From positions 310,001 through 374,000 of the forward strand of contig NZ_UETR01000002.1 of NCBI RefSeq assembly GCF_900491745.1: a stretch of 64,000 bases of DNA, written 5' to 3'. Positions 25,774 to 32,871 of the stretch are shown piece after piece. This DNA comes from Amarolinea aalborgensis. GTDB taxonomy: Bacteria > Chloroflexota > Anaerolineae > SSC4 > Amarolineaceae. Below the pieces are notes generated by a model. The model was not told the origin of the DNA. It saw only the letters and a program-made list of their open reading frames with translations, and made no database searches. The translations under genes and the position numbers were made by a program. Position 1 is the stretch's first letter, and every line of letters starts with the position of its first letter.

Positions 25774-27231
25774 ATGAATGAATATGTATTGATTGGCGCT
25801 TCCGTTTTATTGCTCATAAGCGTTCTTGTTAGCAAAATCTCTGACCGCTTCGGCGTTCCTGCCCTCTTGCTTTTCCTCATTTTGGGAATGCTGGCAGGGT
25901 CTGACGGTCCTGGCGGCGTCTATTTCGATGATCCCGCGATAGCGCAATTTATCGGCGTAAACGCATTGGTGCTGATTCTGTTTTCTGGCGGACTCAGCAC
26001 CGAATGGAAACTCGTTCGTTCAGTTATCAAAGAAGGTCTGCTCCTCTCCACTTTCGGGGTTTTCGTTACTGCGTTAGCGGTTGGTCTTTTTACCAGTAGC
26101 CTTCTCGGTCTCTCGCTCATCGAAGGCCTCCTGCTTGGTTCTATAGTCTCATCCACAGATGCGGCGGCGGTGTTCTCGGTCTTGCGCTCCAAGGGTATCA
26201 ACCTCAAGGGCACGCTTAAGCCATTGCTCGAACTGGAGTCAGGCAGCAATGACCCTATGGCGATATTCCTGACAGTCGGTCTTATCCAGTTGATAACACG
26301 GCCAGATTTGCCGCTATTAAGCCTCGTTGGGTTATTCATTCAGCAAATGCTGGTTGGAGCAGCCCTGGGATATGGCGCGGGAAGGGCAATTTTGTTTCTA
26401 GTCAATGGCCTGAAGTTAGGTTATGAAGGCCTCTACCCCGTCCTGACTCTATCGTTAGTGTTTCTTGCCTTTGGATTGACCAATGTGGTTGGCGGCAATG
26501 GTTTCTTGGCTGTATATCTGGCTGGCATTGTTCTGGGGAATCATGATTTCATCCACAAGAGAAGCCTTCTGCGTTTTCACGACGGTTTGGCCTGGATAAT
26601 GCAAATTGCTATGTTTTTGACCTTGGGCTTGCTTGTTTTCCCTTCACGGTTGGTTCCGATCATAGGCGTTGGCTTGCTTATCGCCGGTTGGTTGATGTTT
26701 GTGGCCCGCCCCATCAGTATTTTCATGGGGCTAATGCCAAGCGCACTGAACTGGCGAGAAAAAACCTTCATATCTTGGGTAGGCTTGCGTGGTGCAGCTC
26801 CCATCATATTGGCAACTTTTCCTTTGCTTGCCGGGCTTCAACAAGCCAACTTGATTTTCAATGTGGTATTTTTCGTCGTGCTGACTTCTGTGTTATTGCA
26901 GGGAACATCAATACCCCTTATTGCCAGATGGCTGAAAGTTGATGCGCCAGCAATACCCAAGCGAGTGTACCCTATCGAATTTACACCTATGGATGGGTTG
27001 AAAAGCGAGCTCAAGGAATTGCCCATACCGCTTGATTCGAGCATCGTTGGAAAAGCCATCGTCGAATTGGGACTTCCCAACGACTTCCTGGTCGTCCTCA
27101 TCGCCAGGGATAATGACTTTTTGTTACCCAGCGGGGGGACCGTTCTACAAGGCGGCGATACGTTGCTGGTGCTGTCTGATGAGAAGTCATTGGACAAAGT
27201 CAGGATAGAGCATCACTTGGCTTTGGTGTAA
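25774..27231 (+). CDS. Potassium/proton antiporter, NhaP2/CvrA type
   Basis: The 485-residue CPA1-type antiporter has about 12 hydrophobic helices (residues 1-385). They include FGVPALLLFLILGMLAGSDG, SSTDAAAVFSVLRSKG and LESGSNDPMAIFL, whose acidic N-D pair is the ion site. A C-terminal cytoplasmic TrkA-C-like domain follows, ending GGTVLQGGDTLLVLSDEKSL. It should exchange K+ or Na+ for protons. The gene is visibly lower in GC than its neighbours and sits between attC site 3 and the related truncated site 4, so it looks like an acquired cassette. It is long for a cassette gene. Confidence 0.88.
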   Translation: MNEYVLIGASVLLLISVLVSKISDRFGVPALLLFLILGMLAGSDGPGGVYFDDPAIAQFIGVNALVLILFSGGLSTEWKLVRSVIKEGLLLSTFGVFVTALAVGLFTSSLLGLSLIEGLLLGSIVSSTDAAAVFSVLRSKGINLKGTLKPLLELESGSNDPMAIFLTVGLIQLITRPDLPLLSLVGLFIQQMLVGAALGYGAGRAILFLVNGLKLGYEGLYPVLTLSLVFLAFGLTNVVGGNGFLAVYLAGIVLGNHDFIHKRSLLRFHDGLAWIMQIAMFLTLGLLVFPSRLVPIIGVGLLIAGWLMFVARPISIFMGLMPSALNWREKTFISWVGLRGAAPIILATFPLLAGLQQANLIFNVVFFVVLTSVLLQGTSIPLIARWLKVDAPAIPKRVYPIEFTPMDGLKSELKELPIPLDSSIVGKAIVELGLPNDFLVVLIARDNDFLLPSGGTVLQGGDTLLVLSDEKSLDKVRIEHHLALV

Positions 27232-27304
27232 GCTCAGTGGTCAGTCAGCCGGCCTCGCCATCATGGGCAGCGGACCTTGTTGGACGGGCATGGCTGGGAC
27301 GCGG

Positions 27305-27380
27305 GCCTAAACACGTCCACCTGACGCCTACGCCGGGGGATCGTGGGTCGTGCAAGTCGTCTGGCCGCAGGCGCAGGTGA
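27305..27380 (+). other. Truncated attC site 4, paralogue of site 3
   Basis: From GCCTAAA (27305) through CACGTCCACCTGACGCCT and on to GCCGCAGGCGCAGGTGA (ending about 27380) the sequence follows site 3 closely. It then diverges before a 3' core, so no GTTRRRY box is present. It probably lost its right end by deletion or by recombination with other DNA. Confidence 0.65.
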
Positions 27381-27429
27381 GGTTTTTTCGGGTGCTTCGC
27401 GTAAAAAGAAATAGGAGTCTGGGTTCACG

Positions 27430-27954
27430 ATGCCTGTTCAACAATCTGAATCTGTACCAAAAACGGTCGAGCCATTCTTCCAAGCCATCATCAAATTGAC
27501 TGATACCGTTTGCGTTCAGCATTTGAATGAAGACTATGCATCCCTCGCAAGACGTTTAGCCGCCGCATTGGCGCGCAAGCGCCCTTCTCCCATCGTACGC
27601 GGTAGTCCTGAAATATGGGCTTGTGGCATCCTTTATGCGATTGGCAGCGTCAATTTCCTTTTTGATAAATCAGAATCTCCTCACATGCGAGCCGATGAGT
27701 TATGCGCCGCTTTCAGCGTAAACCAGAGCAGCGGTGCGAACAAGGCCAAGCTAATCCGCGACATGTTCAAAATGTATCAGATGGATCCAAACTGGTGTTT
27801 GCCCAGCAGGATAGATGAGAATCCACTTGTTTGGATGCTACAAGTAAATGGCCTGATGGTTGATGTGCGCCATATGCCCCGCGAAGTCCAAGAAATCGCC
27901 TATCAAAAAGGGTTGATTCCTTACATTCCAGCAGATCGAAGTGGGAACAAGTAA
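27430..27954 (+). CDS. DUF6398 domain protein
   Basis: The 174-residue protein matches the DUF6398 pattern: FFQAIIKLTDTVCVQHLNEDY, ARRLAAALARKRPSPIVRG, EIWACGILYAIGSVNFLFD, ADELCAAFSV and MDPNWCLPSRIDENPLVWML. Function is unknown; the family often has a SEC-C or plasmid context. A TAGGAG lies about 12 nt upstream of the ATG. It is a single-gene cassette after the truncated attC site 4. Confidence 0.78.
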   Translation: MPVQQSESVPKTVEPFFQAIIKLTDTVCVQHLNEDYASLARRLAAALARKRPSPIVRGSPEIWACGILYAIGSVNFLFDKSESPHMRADELCAAFSVNQSSGANKAKLIRDMFKMYQMDPNWCLPSRIDENPLVWMLQVNGLMVDVRHMPREVQEIAYQKGLIPYIPADRSGNK

Positions 27955-27965
27955 TTCGAGCCATC

Positions 27966-28110
27966 CTTAACGCAAAAAGCGCCCGCGTATTGGCTCCCTT
28001 CGAACAGCGGAGCCGCCGTTCGGCGCGCACGCGCGTTTGCCAGAAATGGTACGAAAATGATAGGGGTCTCGCCAATCCCGCCGCTGCCGCTGCCGCCAGC
28101 CGTTGGGCAA
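27966..28110 (+). other. Possible degenerate attC site 5
   Basis: A 3' core-like GTTGGGC (28102-28108) fits GTTRRRY, and a CTTAAC lies near 27968. The inner pairing (CAGCGG / CCGCTG, ATTGGC / GCCAAT) is patchy. It is included because of its position between two cassette-like genes and is weak on sequence alone. Confidence 0.3.
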
Positions 28111-28124
28111 CGCACGACACCGGT

Positions 28125-28168
28125 TTGACATCGTGTAAAATTCTGGCTACAATATAGCCAGAATTTTA
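28125..28168 (+). promoter_or_regulatory. Consensus promoter overlapped by a 14-bp palindrome (operator)
   Basis: TTGACA (28125-28130), a 17-bp spacer and TACAAT (28148-28153) make a near-consensus sigma70 promoter. A perfect inverted repeat with 14-bp arms (28136-28149, 28155-28168; TAAAATTCTGGCTA and inverse) covers the spacer, -10 and start region. This is the expected layout for autorepression by the Phd-type antitoxin encoded at 28287. Confidence 0.7.
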
Positions 28169-28286
28169 TGAATTCATTCGTTCTGCGATGTGCTCTATCA
28201 TCACGAACACGGTGTGGTCGAAGTGCTTGGTGTGCGCGAGCAGAATGAGGCAGGAAGTGGCTTGCCGAGTATGAGAGAAGGTCCGC

Positions 28287-28571
28287 ATGATTCAGGTTCC
28301 TTTGAACCAAGTGAAAGATGACTTCTCGCGCTATTTGCGGATGGCCGAGAAGGAAGACATTATCATTACCCGTCACGGCATTCCAGCCGGTATCTTGATC
28401 GGATTTGAGGATCCAGAAGCATGGTGGGAGGAGCTGCTGTTGCGTGACCCGCGCTTTCGGGAACGTGTGCTCCAGGCGCGCAGCAGCCTGCGCGACGGGC
28501 AAGGGCTCAGCATCGAGAAGCTGCGAGAGAAACACAACATGACGTCGCAGACAGTCAAGGCAGAGGAATGA
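28287..28571 (+). CDS. Phd/YefM family antitoxin
   Basis: The 94-residue protein starts IQVPLNQVKDDFSRYLRMAEKEDIIITRHGIPAGILI, the Phd/YefM N-terminal DNA-binding fold. The C-terminus is a charged helical tail of the kind that binds a toxin. No intact toxin gene follows; attC site 6 begins two bases after the stop. A possible toxin C-terminal remnant lies upstream at about 28172-28311. It is probably an orphan antitoxin that represses its own promoter at 28125-28168. A GAGAGAAGG site precedes the ATG. Confidence 0.85.
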   Translation: MIQVPLNQVKDDFSRYLRMAEKEDIIITRHGIPAGILIGFEDPEAWWEELLLRDPRFRERVLQARSSLRDGQGLSIEKLREKHNMTSQTVKAEE

Positions 28572-28573
28572 GC

Positions 28574-28668
28574 GACTAACACCGGTTTCCAGCTGACGAC
28601 TGCGCCGATGGATATGGCGCGATGATGGGTTGGGCACGCGCAGCCGCAGCTTACACCGGCTGTCAGGC
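28574..28668 (+). other. attC recombination site 6
   Basis: The 5' core GACTAAC (28574-28580) and 3' core GTCAGGC (28662-28668, one change from GTTAGGC) bound the site. The inner arms AGCTG-A-CGACTGCGC (28591-28605) and GCGCAGCCGCAGCT (28638-28651) pair over 13 of 14 positions with A28596 unpaired. It ends the Phd cassette. Confidence 0.75.
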
Positions 28669-28794
28669 CGCGCCATGCGGCATTTGTAGCTTAACCAGCG
28701 CGATCAGGCTTGACTCACCGCTGAATGCGGTGCGTGGTGATCCGAGGCAAACAAGCAACGAGAACTGCAAATCAACGCACAGAAGGAGAAATCT

Positions 28795-29511
28795 ATGAAC
28801 ACTCAGTCAAACCCTATCATGACGTTCCATAGTCGAAGGCCTATATTGGCCGCGTTGGTCACTACCGCGCTCTACTTGTTGATGTCCGTACTTTTCCGAT
28901 TTGCGTCAAGGTCATTACTGCCTGGCTACGATCCAGATTTCGTTGGACTTGTTGCTCTGGCAATCGTGGTGGCAATACACCTGACTATTCTTGGTTGGTG
29001 GAGAGAAGCTGGATTCAATGGAACCTCAGAGTGGCGCAATTCGCGCTTGATGTGGTTTCCGTTCGTGGTTGTGTTGGTCTTACCCTTTCTGAGAGGCATC
29101 CAGTCCAGTGATTGGAGTACATTTGCCTACCTTGCGGTCGCCTACGCCCTCACGGGATTCATGGAAGAAGGCTTAATGCGCGGCGTCGTCATGCGCACGC
29201 TCAAGCCAACAGGTGTAAATCGCAGTATTGTCATTTCAGCACTCTTGTTTGGACTGTTTCACATCGGCAACTTAGTCAGTCGCAATCCAGCGATCGTATT
29301 CGCGCAGATGCTCGGCGCCTTTGTGCACGGCATTGGACTTGGAGCCTTTCGCCATAAGACCAACACCATCTGGTTTCCAGTTATTCTCCACGCCTTGCAT
29401 GACCTGGCATTGAAATACTCCAATTTTCCCACCATCCCTTTGGACGTTGTCATGGTCACTCTGCTCATGCTCTATGGCATCTATCTGTTGAGAGGGCAGG
29501 GTCATGAATGA
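28795..29511 (+). CDS. CPBP family intramembrane protease
   Basis: The 238-residue polytopic protein has the CPBP signature: GFMEEGLMRGVVMR near residue 122, FGLFHIGNL near 150 and LHALHDLALKY near 200. It should be a membrane glutamic endopeptidase of unknown substrate, unrelated in detail to the one at 10713-11696. GAAGGAGAAATCT precedes the ATG. Its last 8 nt overlap the start of the TMEM175 gene, so the two are translationally coupled and probably moved together as one cassette. Confidence 0.88.
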   Translation: MNTQSNPIMTFHSRRPILAALVTTALYLLMSVLFRFASRSLLPGYDPDFVGLVALAIVVAIHLTILGWWREAGFNGTSEWRNSRLMWFPFVVVLVLPFLRGIQSSDWSTFAYLAVAYALTGFMEEGLMRGVVMRTLKPTGVNRSIVISALLFGLFHIGNLVSRNPAIVFAQMLGAFVHGIGLGAFRHKTNTIWFPVILHALHDLALKYSNFPTIPLDVVMVTLLMLYGIYLLRGQGHE

Positions 29512-30133
29512 GAAGAACAAACACGCTGAACACGCCGCCGCAATCCAGACCGATCACCTCGGCCTGGAAAGGCTGGTCTTTTTCAGTGATGCGGTGTTTG
29601 CCATCGTGATCACCCTGCTCGCGATAGAGATTCGCCTGCCATCTGTTGAAGGCTCGTTGTCAGATACTGAGTTGGCTCGGGCTTTGTTGGATATCGGGCC
29701 GAAATACCTCGGCTATGTGATTAGCTTTCTCGTTGTTGGCTCTTTCTGGATGAGCCATCATCGTAAGTTTCGCTATATTCAGCATTATGACAGCCGCTTG
29801 ATCGCGATGAATTTGCTCCTGCTCATGGCAATTGGTTTCATTCCATTCCCCACGTCTGTTCTCAGTGAGTACGGAAACCGCACAGCCACCGTTTTCTATG
29901 CGGTTATTATTGTTGTGATGGGCATTCTCTCTGCTGCGCTCTGGTGGTATGCATCACATCGCAATCGCCTCATTGATCCACAAATCGCGTCGCGCCTACG
30001 GCGCAGGGAGTTCTTCGGCCCGCTGCTGTTTGCCGCCATATTCGCAGTCTCGATTGGGTTGGCTTTTATCAACGCTGATTTGGCAAAATTCTCGTGGACA
30101 TTGGCGATAGTTCCCTGGTTGTTTATGCGCTAA
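29504..30133 (+). CDS. TMEM175/DUF1211 family potassium-channel-like membrane protein
   Basis: The 209-residue protein has six hydrophobic helices and the family signature RLVFFSDAVFAIVITLLAIEI at about 24-44, with the FSD motif in the first helix. Bacterial TMEM175 proteins form K+ channels as tetramers. The start ATG overlaps the end of the CPBP gene. Together with the NhaP2-type antiporter in the same array it gives two K+-related cassette genes. The final helix ends abruptly in IVPWLFMR. Confidence 0.85.
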   Translation: MNEKNKHAEHAAAIQTDHLGLERLVFFSDAVFAIVITLLAIEIRLPSVEGSLSDTELARALLDIGPKYLGYVISFLVVGSFWMSHHRKFRYIQHYDSRLIAMNLLLLMAIGFIPFPTSVLSEYGNRTATVFYAVIIVVMGILSAALWWYASHRNRLIDPQIASRLRRREFFGPLLFAAIFAVSIGLAFINADLAKFSWTLAIVPWLFMR

Positions 30134-30281
30134 ACGGTGGACAAGCAGCGATTGATGGGTAGTCACACGTGAAAAGCCGTCTTCCGCCGGTTTTGTGTTG
30201 GCGCCGCAGACGATGCCTGGTTTGCCGGGGTAATGGCTGCAGCGCAGCGGCCATCGGCTGCGGGGCAGGGTGACACAGACC

Positions 30282-30986
30282 ATGGATCAGTTGAAGCAGC
30301 GCTATCTTGCGCTGTTGCCAGACCTGCCGCGATGGGTGGAAACGCGTGCTCTCCTATCCAGCGCGCGGGCGATGGTGGCTGAGAATGCGACGCGGAGCGG
30401 CTTCGTTATCTGGAATGCAGACGACGACTTGGGTTCAGTCGTCGGCGAACCGAACCCCGAAGGCGTTGTCCGAGCAGCCGAGTGCGTGTCGCAGATCCTG
30501 GCGTTCCCGGAGAACATGGAGCAGGTGCGCGCCATTCTTGGCGGTTTTCAGGCAGAGCCCGCTGCGGTCTTCTCGGCGCCAGCACAATTGCCGCCGCTGC
30601 CGTTGCATCCATGCCGCCAGATGGGTCGCCACGAGATGGCGCGGCTGCAGCACTTGCCAACTGAGCTATGGGATGAGCTGTCAGACGTGGCGCGGAGCGG
30701 GCGACCAATCGTTGCGGCGTTCGACGGCGCGCTGCCAGTCGCTTTTGCCTATGTCGCATCGGAGACGGAAGCCCTCTGGGATGTATCCATTGACACCATC
30801 GCCAGCCATCGTCGTAGAGGCTATGCTGCCGCCGCCGTCGTGTCTCTCATGCACTTGATGAAGCAGAGTGGAAAGACCGCCGTATGGGGCGCCCTGGTAA
30901 GCAACGCGGCATCGAACAACCTGGCTCGGCGCCTGGGCTTTGTCGAGGTGGACACGCTTTGGGTTCTCGCTCGCAGCACCACCTGA
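30282..30986 (+). CDS. GNAT family N-acetyltransferase
   Basis: The 234-residue protein has a poorly conserved N-terminal half. Its C-terminal GNAT core is VSIDTIASHRRRGYAAAAVVSLMHLM (acetyl-CoA binding R-R-G-Y-A) followed by VSNAASNNLARRLGFVEVDTLWVL. The acceptor is unknown. A GTG at 30270 is an alternative start; the ATG at 30282 has CAGGGTG upstream. It lies between the TMEM175 gene and the DHFR-like gene with no clear attC. Confidence 0.78.
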   Translation: MDQLKQRYLALLPDLPRWVETRALLSSARAMVAENATRSGFVIWNADDDLGSVVGEPNPEGVVRAAECVSQILAFPENMEQVRAILGGFQAEPAAVFSAPAQLPPLPLHPCRQMGRHEMARLQHLPTELWDELSDVARSGRPIVAAFDGALPVAFAYVASETEALWDVSIDTIASHRRRGYAAAAVVSLMHLMKQSGKTAVWGALVSNAASNNLARRLGFVEVDTLWVLARSTT

Positions 30987-31046
30987 AAACCGGTTGCAGC
31001 GAACGGGCTTTGCCCCCGCCGCTGATGTGCACCGTGAGGAGAAAAA

Positions 31047-31622
31047 ATGAGAGACGTAGTCTACATCGCCTCGATCTTGGTTGATGGGTATCTCGGAGCT
31101 GACGATGGCGACAACGCCTGGGTTGTGCCCGATCAGGAGTTGCACCGCCACTTTAACGACCTCGAAGCGTCGTTCGACACGCATCTGTACGGTCGGCGCA
31201 TGTATGAGTTGATGTCGCAGTACTGGCCGGCCGCTGACGAGCAGCCTGACGCACCTGACTACGTGGCGGAATACGCTCGCATCTGGCGCGCAATGCCCAA
31301 GGTCGTCTTCTCCAAGTCGCTCGATCAGGTGCACTGGAACTCGCGCTTGTTCGCTGGCGACGCGATCGAAGAGGTAGACAGGCTCAAGCGAGAGCCGGGC
31401 AAGCCCATGAGCGTCGGCGGAGCCGTGCTGGCAACGTCACTCGCGCAAGGCGGCCTCATTGACGAGTTCCGTTTCTACGTGATGCCAGCCATCATCGCAT
31501 CTGGGACGCCAATCTTCGCCGCGCTTGATAAGCACATCAACCTCGCTACACGCGAGGTCCGGCAGTTCACTTCGGGCGCGGTTCTGCTTCGATACCGAGC
31601 GCGACCCGTGGCCGTCACCTAA
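31047..31622 (+). CDS. Dihydrofolate reductase-like (RibD C-terminal domain) protein
   Basis: The 191-residue protein begins RDVVYIASILVDGYLGADDGDNAWV, the DHFR/RibD_C fold start, and has HLYGRRMYELMSQYW, KVVFSKSL and SVGGAVLATSLAQGGLIDEFRFYVMP. Such proteins are NADPH-binding reductases, mostly uncharacterised, and are frequent in mobile arrays. GAGGAGAAAAA precedes the ATG. ACCTAACGAGCGC at its end looks like the left half of an attC site without a matching right half. Confidence 0.85.
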   Translation: MRDVVYIASILVDGYLGADDGDNAWVVPDQELHRHFNDLEASFDTHLYGRRMYELMSQYWPAADEQPDAPDYVAEYARIWRAMPKVVFSKSLDQVHWNSRLFAGDAIEEVDRLKREPGKPMSVGGAVLATSLAQGGLIDEFRFYVMPAIIASGTPIFAALDKHINLATREVRQFTSGAVLLRYRARPVAVT

Positions 31623-31660
31623 CGAGCGCATCGAGCCGACGTCGGTCGTAAGCTTGACTC
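31619..31660 (+). other. Possible left half of an attC site
   Basis: CCTAACGAGCGCATCGAGCC and CGACGTCGG overlap the stop of the DHFR-like gene, as attC 5' cores often do. No GTTRRRY right core or complementary arm was found before the next gene at 31775, so this could be a truncated site or chance. Confidence 0.3.
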
Positions 31661-31738
31661 GTTCCAGCGGGTTTGAGTGCAGCTCATACGCAGTACAGTA
31701 AACGATTTGCACCGGCAGTCGCCAAAGCGCGATTCAAG

Positions 31739-31768
31739 TTGGATTCGTTGCTGGAATTCTGATATACT
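31739..31768 (+). promoter_or_regulatory. Promoter giving a leaderless DUF1905 mRNA
   Basis: TTGGAT (31739-31744), an 18-bp spacer and TATACT (31763-31768) lie directly before the ATG at 31775. The expected start of transcription is at or next to the ATG, and no ribosome site is present, so the mRNA is probably leaderless. Confidence 0.5.
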
Positions 31769-31774
31769 GGATTC

Positions 31775-32059
31775 ATGATTATCGAATTCGAAGGCACCAT
31801 CATCTATTGGCGCGGGCCAGCTCCTTTCCTTTTCTGCACGATCCCGGAAGCGCCAAGCCGCGCCTTGAAAACAATTTCATCCATGGTGACCTATGGTTGG
31901 GGAGTCATTCCAGTTCGAGCGCAGATTGGCAAAACTGAGTGGAAGACTTCTCTCTTTCCGAAAGATGGCCGCTACCTTGTGCCTATTCGAATGAGCGTCC
32001 AAAAATCAGAGCATCTTGACGTGGGTGATCATGTTGCTATTCGGATCGAAGTCTGTTAA
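31775..32059 (+). CDS. DUF1905 domain protein
   Basis: The 94-residue protein is a single DUF1905 domain: IEFEGTIIYWRGPAPFLFCTIP, GWGVIPVRAQIGKTEWKTSLFPKDGRYLVPIRM, and HLDVGDHVAIRIEV. It is a small beta-barrel domain of unknown role, often fused to a YdeI-like OmdA domain, which is absent here. A promoter lies immediately upstream, with no ribosome site. A candidate attC follows at 32072. Confidence 0.85.
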   Translation: MIIEFEGTIIYWRGPAPFLFCTIPEAPSRALKTISSMVTYGWGVIPVRAQIGKTEWKTSLFPKDGRYLVPIRMSVQKSEHLDVGDHVAIRIEVC

Positions 32060-32071
32060 GATCAGTGAACT

Positions 32072-32194
32072 GCCTAACAGCGGCGCCTCCTGACCGTCTT
32101 TGGCGTGGAACAGCAGCGATCATGTGGCAAAACATGTGATTCTGTTAGCCTTGCCCTGTTCGAATCGGCAGGCGGGTGACGCCGAGGGCGCTAG
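32072..32194 (+). other. Possible degenerate attC site 7
   Basis: GCCTAAC (32072-32078) is a perfect 5' core just after the DUF1905 stop. Candidate right cores are GTTAGCC (32144-32150) and GCTAGAC (32190-32196 region). The inner arms pair poorly. Position supports a cassette boundary; the fold does not. Confidence 0.4.
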
Positions 32195-32252
32195 ACGTAT
32201 CAATTTAGGCAGCCCTAACAGAAGAAAATGGAGCATCGAATGGAGATTGTAC

Positions 32253-32813
32253 ATGGCAACCATCCGTGAAGGCAACCAGACGGTTTTCCTGGTCGTAGAT
32301 GTCCAGGTCGGAATCATGCGCAGCGCCTGGGATTCTCCCCGAATCATCAAGAATGTGGCCGCCGCCGTCGAAACTGCAAGGCGCCAGGGAATCCCAGTCA
32401 TATGGGTGCAGCACGCCGATGATGAACTGATCCATGGCAGCCCCGATTGGCAATTGGCGCCAGAATTGTCACCCGCAGAAGGTGAGATTCGAATCTATAA
32501 GCAGTTCAATTCGTCATTCGAGCAAACTCCATTGGAGGAAACCCTGGCGCGGCTCGGCGCTACTCACATCGTACTGGCTGGCGCTGCCACAAACTGGTGT
32601 ATTCGGGCGACGGCCTATGGCGCTCTCGATCGAGGCTACGATCTCACGCTCATCCAAGACGCTCATACCACGGAGACGATGGAGTTCGCGGACGGCGCCA
32701 CAATCGAAGCGGCGGACATTGTCCGTGAGCTGAATATCGCAATGAAGTGGCTGAGCTACCCAGGCCGCGCCAACGGTACGGCATCTTCTGGGGAGATTGA
32801 TTTCGCAGCCTAA
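32253..32813 (+). CDS. Isochorismatase-family cysteine hydrolase
   Basis: The 186-residue protein has the catalytic triad order of the family: Asp in FLVVDVQVG near residue 15, Lys in RIYKQFNSSF near 83, and Cys in GAATNWCIRATAYGAL near 114. It would hydrolyse an amide or ester (nicotinamidase or isochorismatase type); substrate unknown. The ATG at 32253 is preceded by GGAG at good spacing, so a longer in-frame start at 32100, inside the possible attC, is rejected. Confidence 0.87.
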   Translation: MATIREGNQTVFLVVDVQVGIMRSAWDSPRIIKNVAAAVETARRQGIPVIWVQHADDELIHGSPDWQLAPELSPAEGEIRIYKQFNSSFEQTPLEETLARLGATHIVLAGAATNWCIRATAYGALDRGYDLTLIQDAHTTETMEFADGATIEAADIVRELNIAMKWLSYPGRANGTASSGEIDFAA

Positions 32814-32871
32814 TTCCGCTCCCGCGGACCCAAATCGCTCCGATCTGTTACGCAAAGACAGGAATTCAAAA

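Larger units (their letters stand above)
22524..32230 (+). mobile_element. Degenerate integron / gene-cassette array
   Basis: The region starts with a minus-strand IntI-like integrase remnant (22524-22898). Transposase debris follows, then plus-strand accessory genes punctuated by attC-like sites at 23890-23997, 24628-24757, 25634-25738, 27305-27380 (truncated) and 28574-28668, with weaker ones at about 27966-28110, 31619-31660 and 32072-32194. A divergent integrase next to same-strand cassettes is the integron layout. Cassette contents (toxin-antitoxin-like pairs, GNAT, DUFs, transporters) and some lower-GC genes fit transfer. The integrase lacks its catalytic middle, so the array looks immobile unless helped in trans. 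Right boundary is uncertain. Confidence 0.7.

Noticed and set aside
28172..28311. RelE/ParE-like toxin gene upstream of phd
   Set aside because: Only a C-terminal-like stretch is open, with no start codon or ribosome site. Kept as a possible remnant in the findings, not as a gene.
30134..30281. attC between the TMEM175 and GNAT genes
   Set aside because: A GCGCTAAACGG near the stop is suggestive, but there is no right core and no complementary arm.
32150..32180. tRNA T-loop-like TTCGAATC
   Set aside because: Flanking bases do not form a five-pair T stem and no acceptor or anticodon arms are found.
32100..32252. Extended start for the isochorismatase gene
   Set aside because: It lies in the possible attC region and lacks a ribosome site. 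The ATG at 32253 has GGAG upstream and begins the conserved domain.
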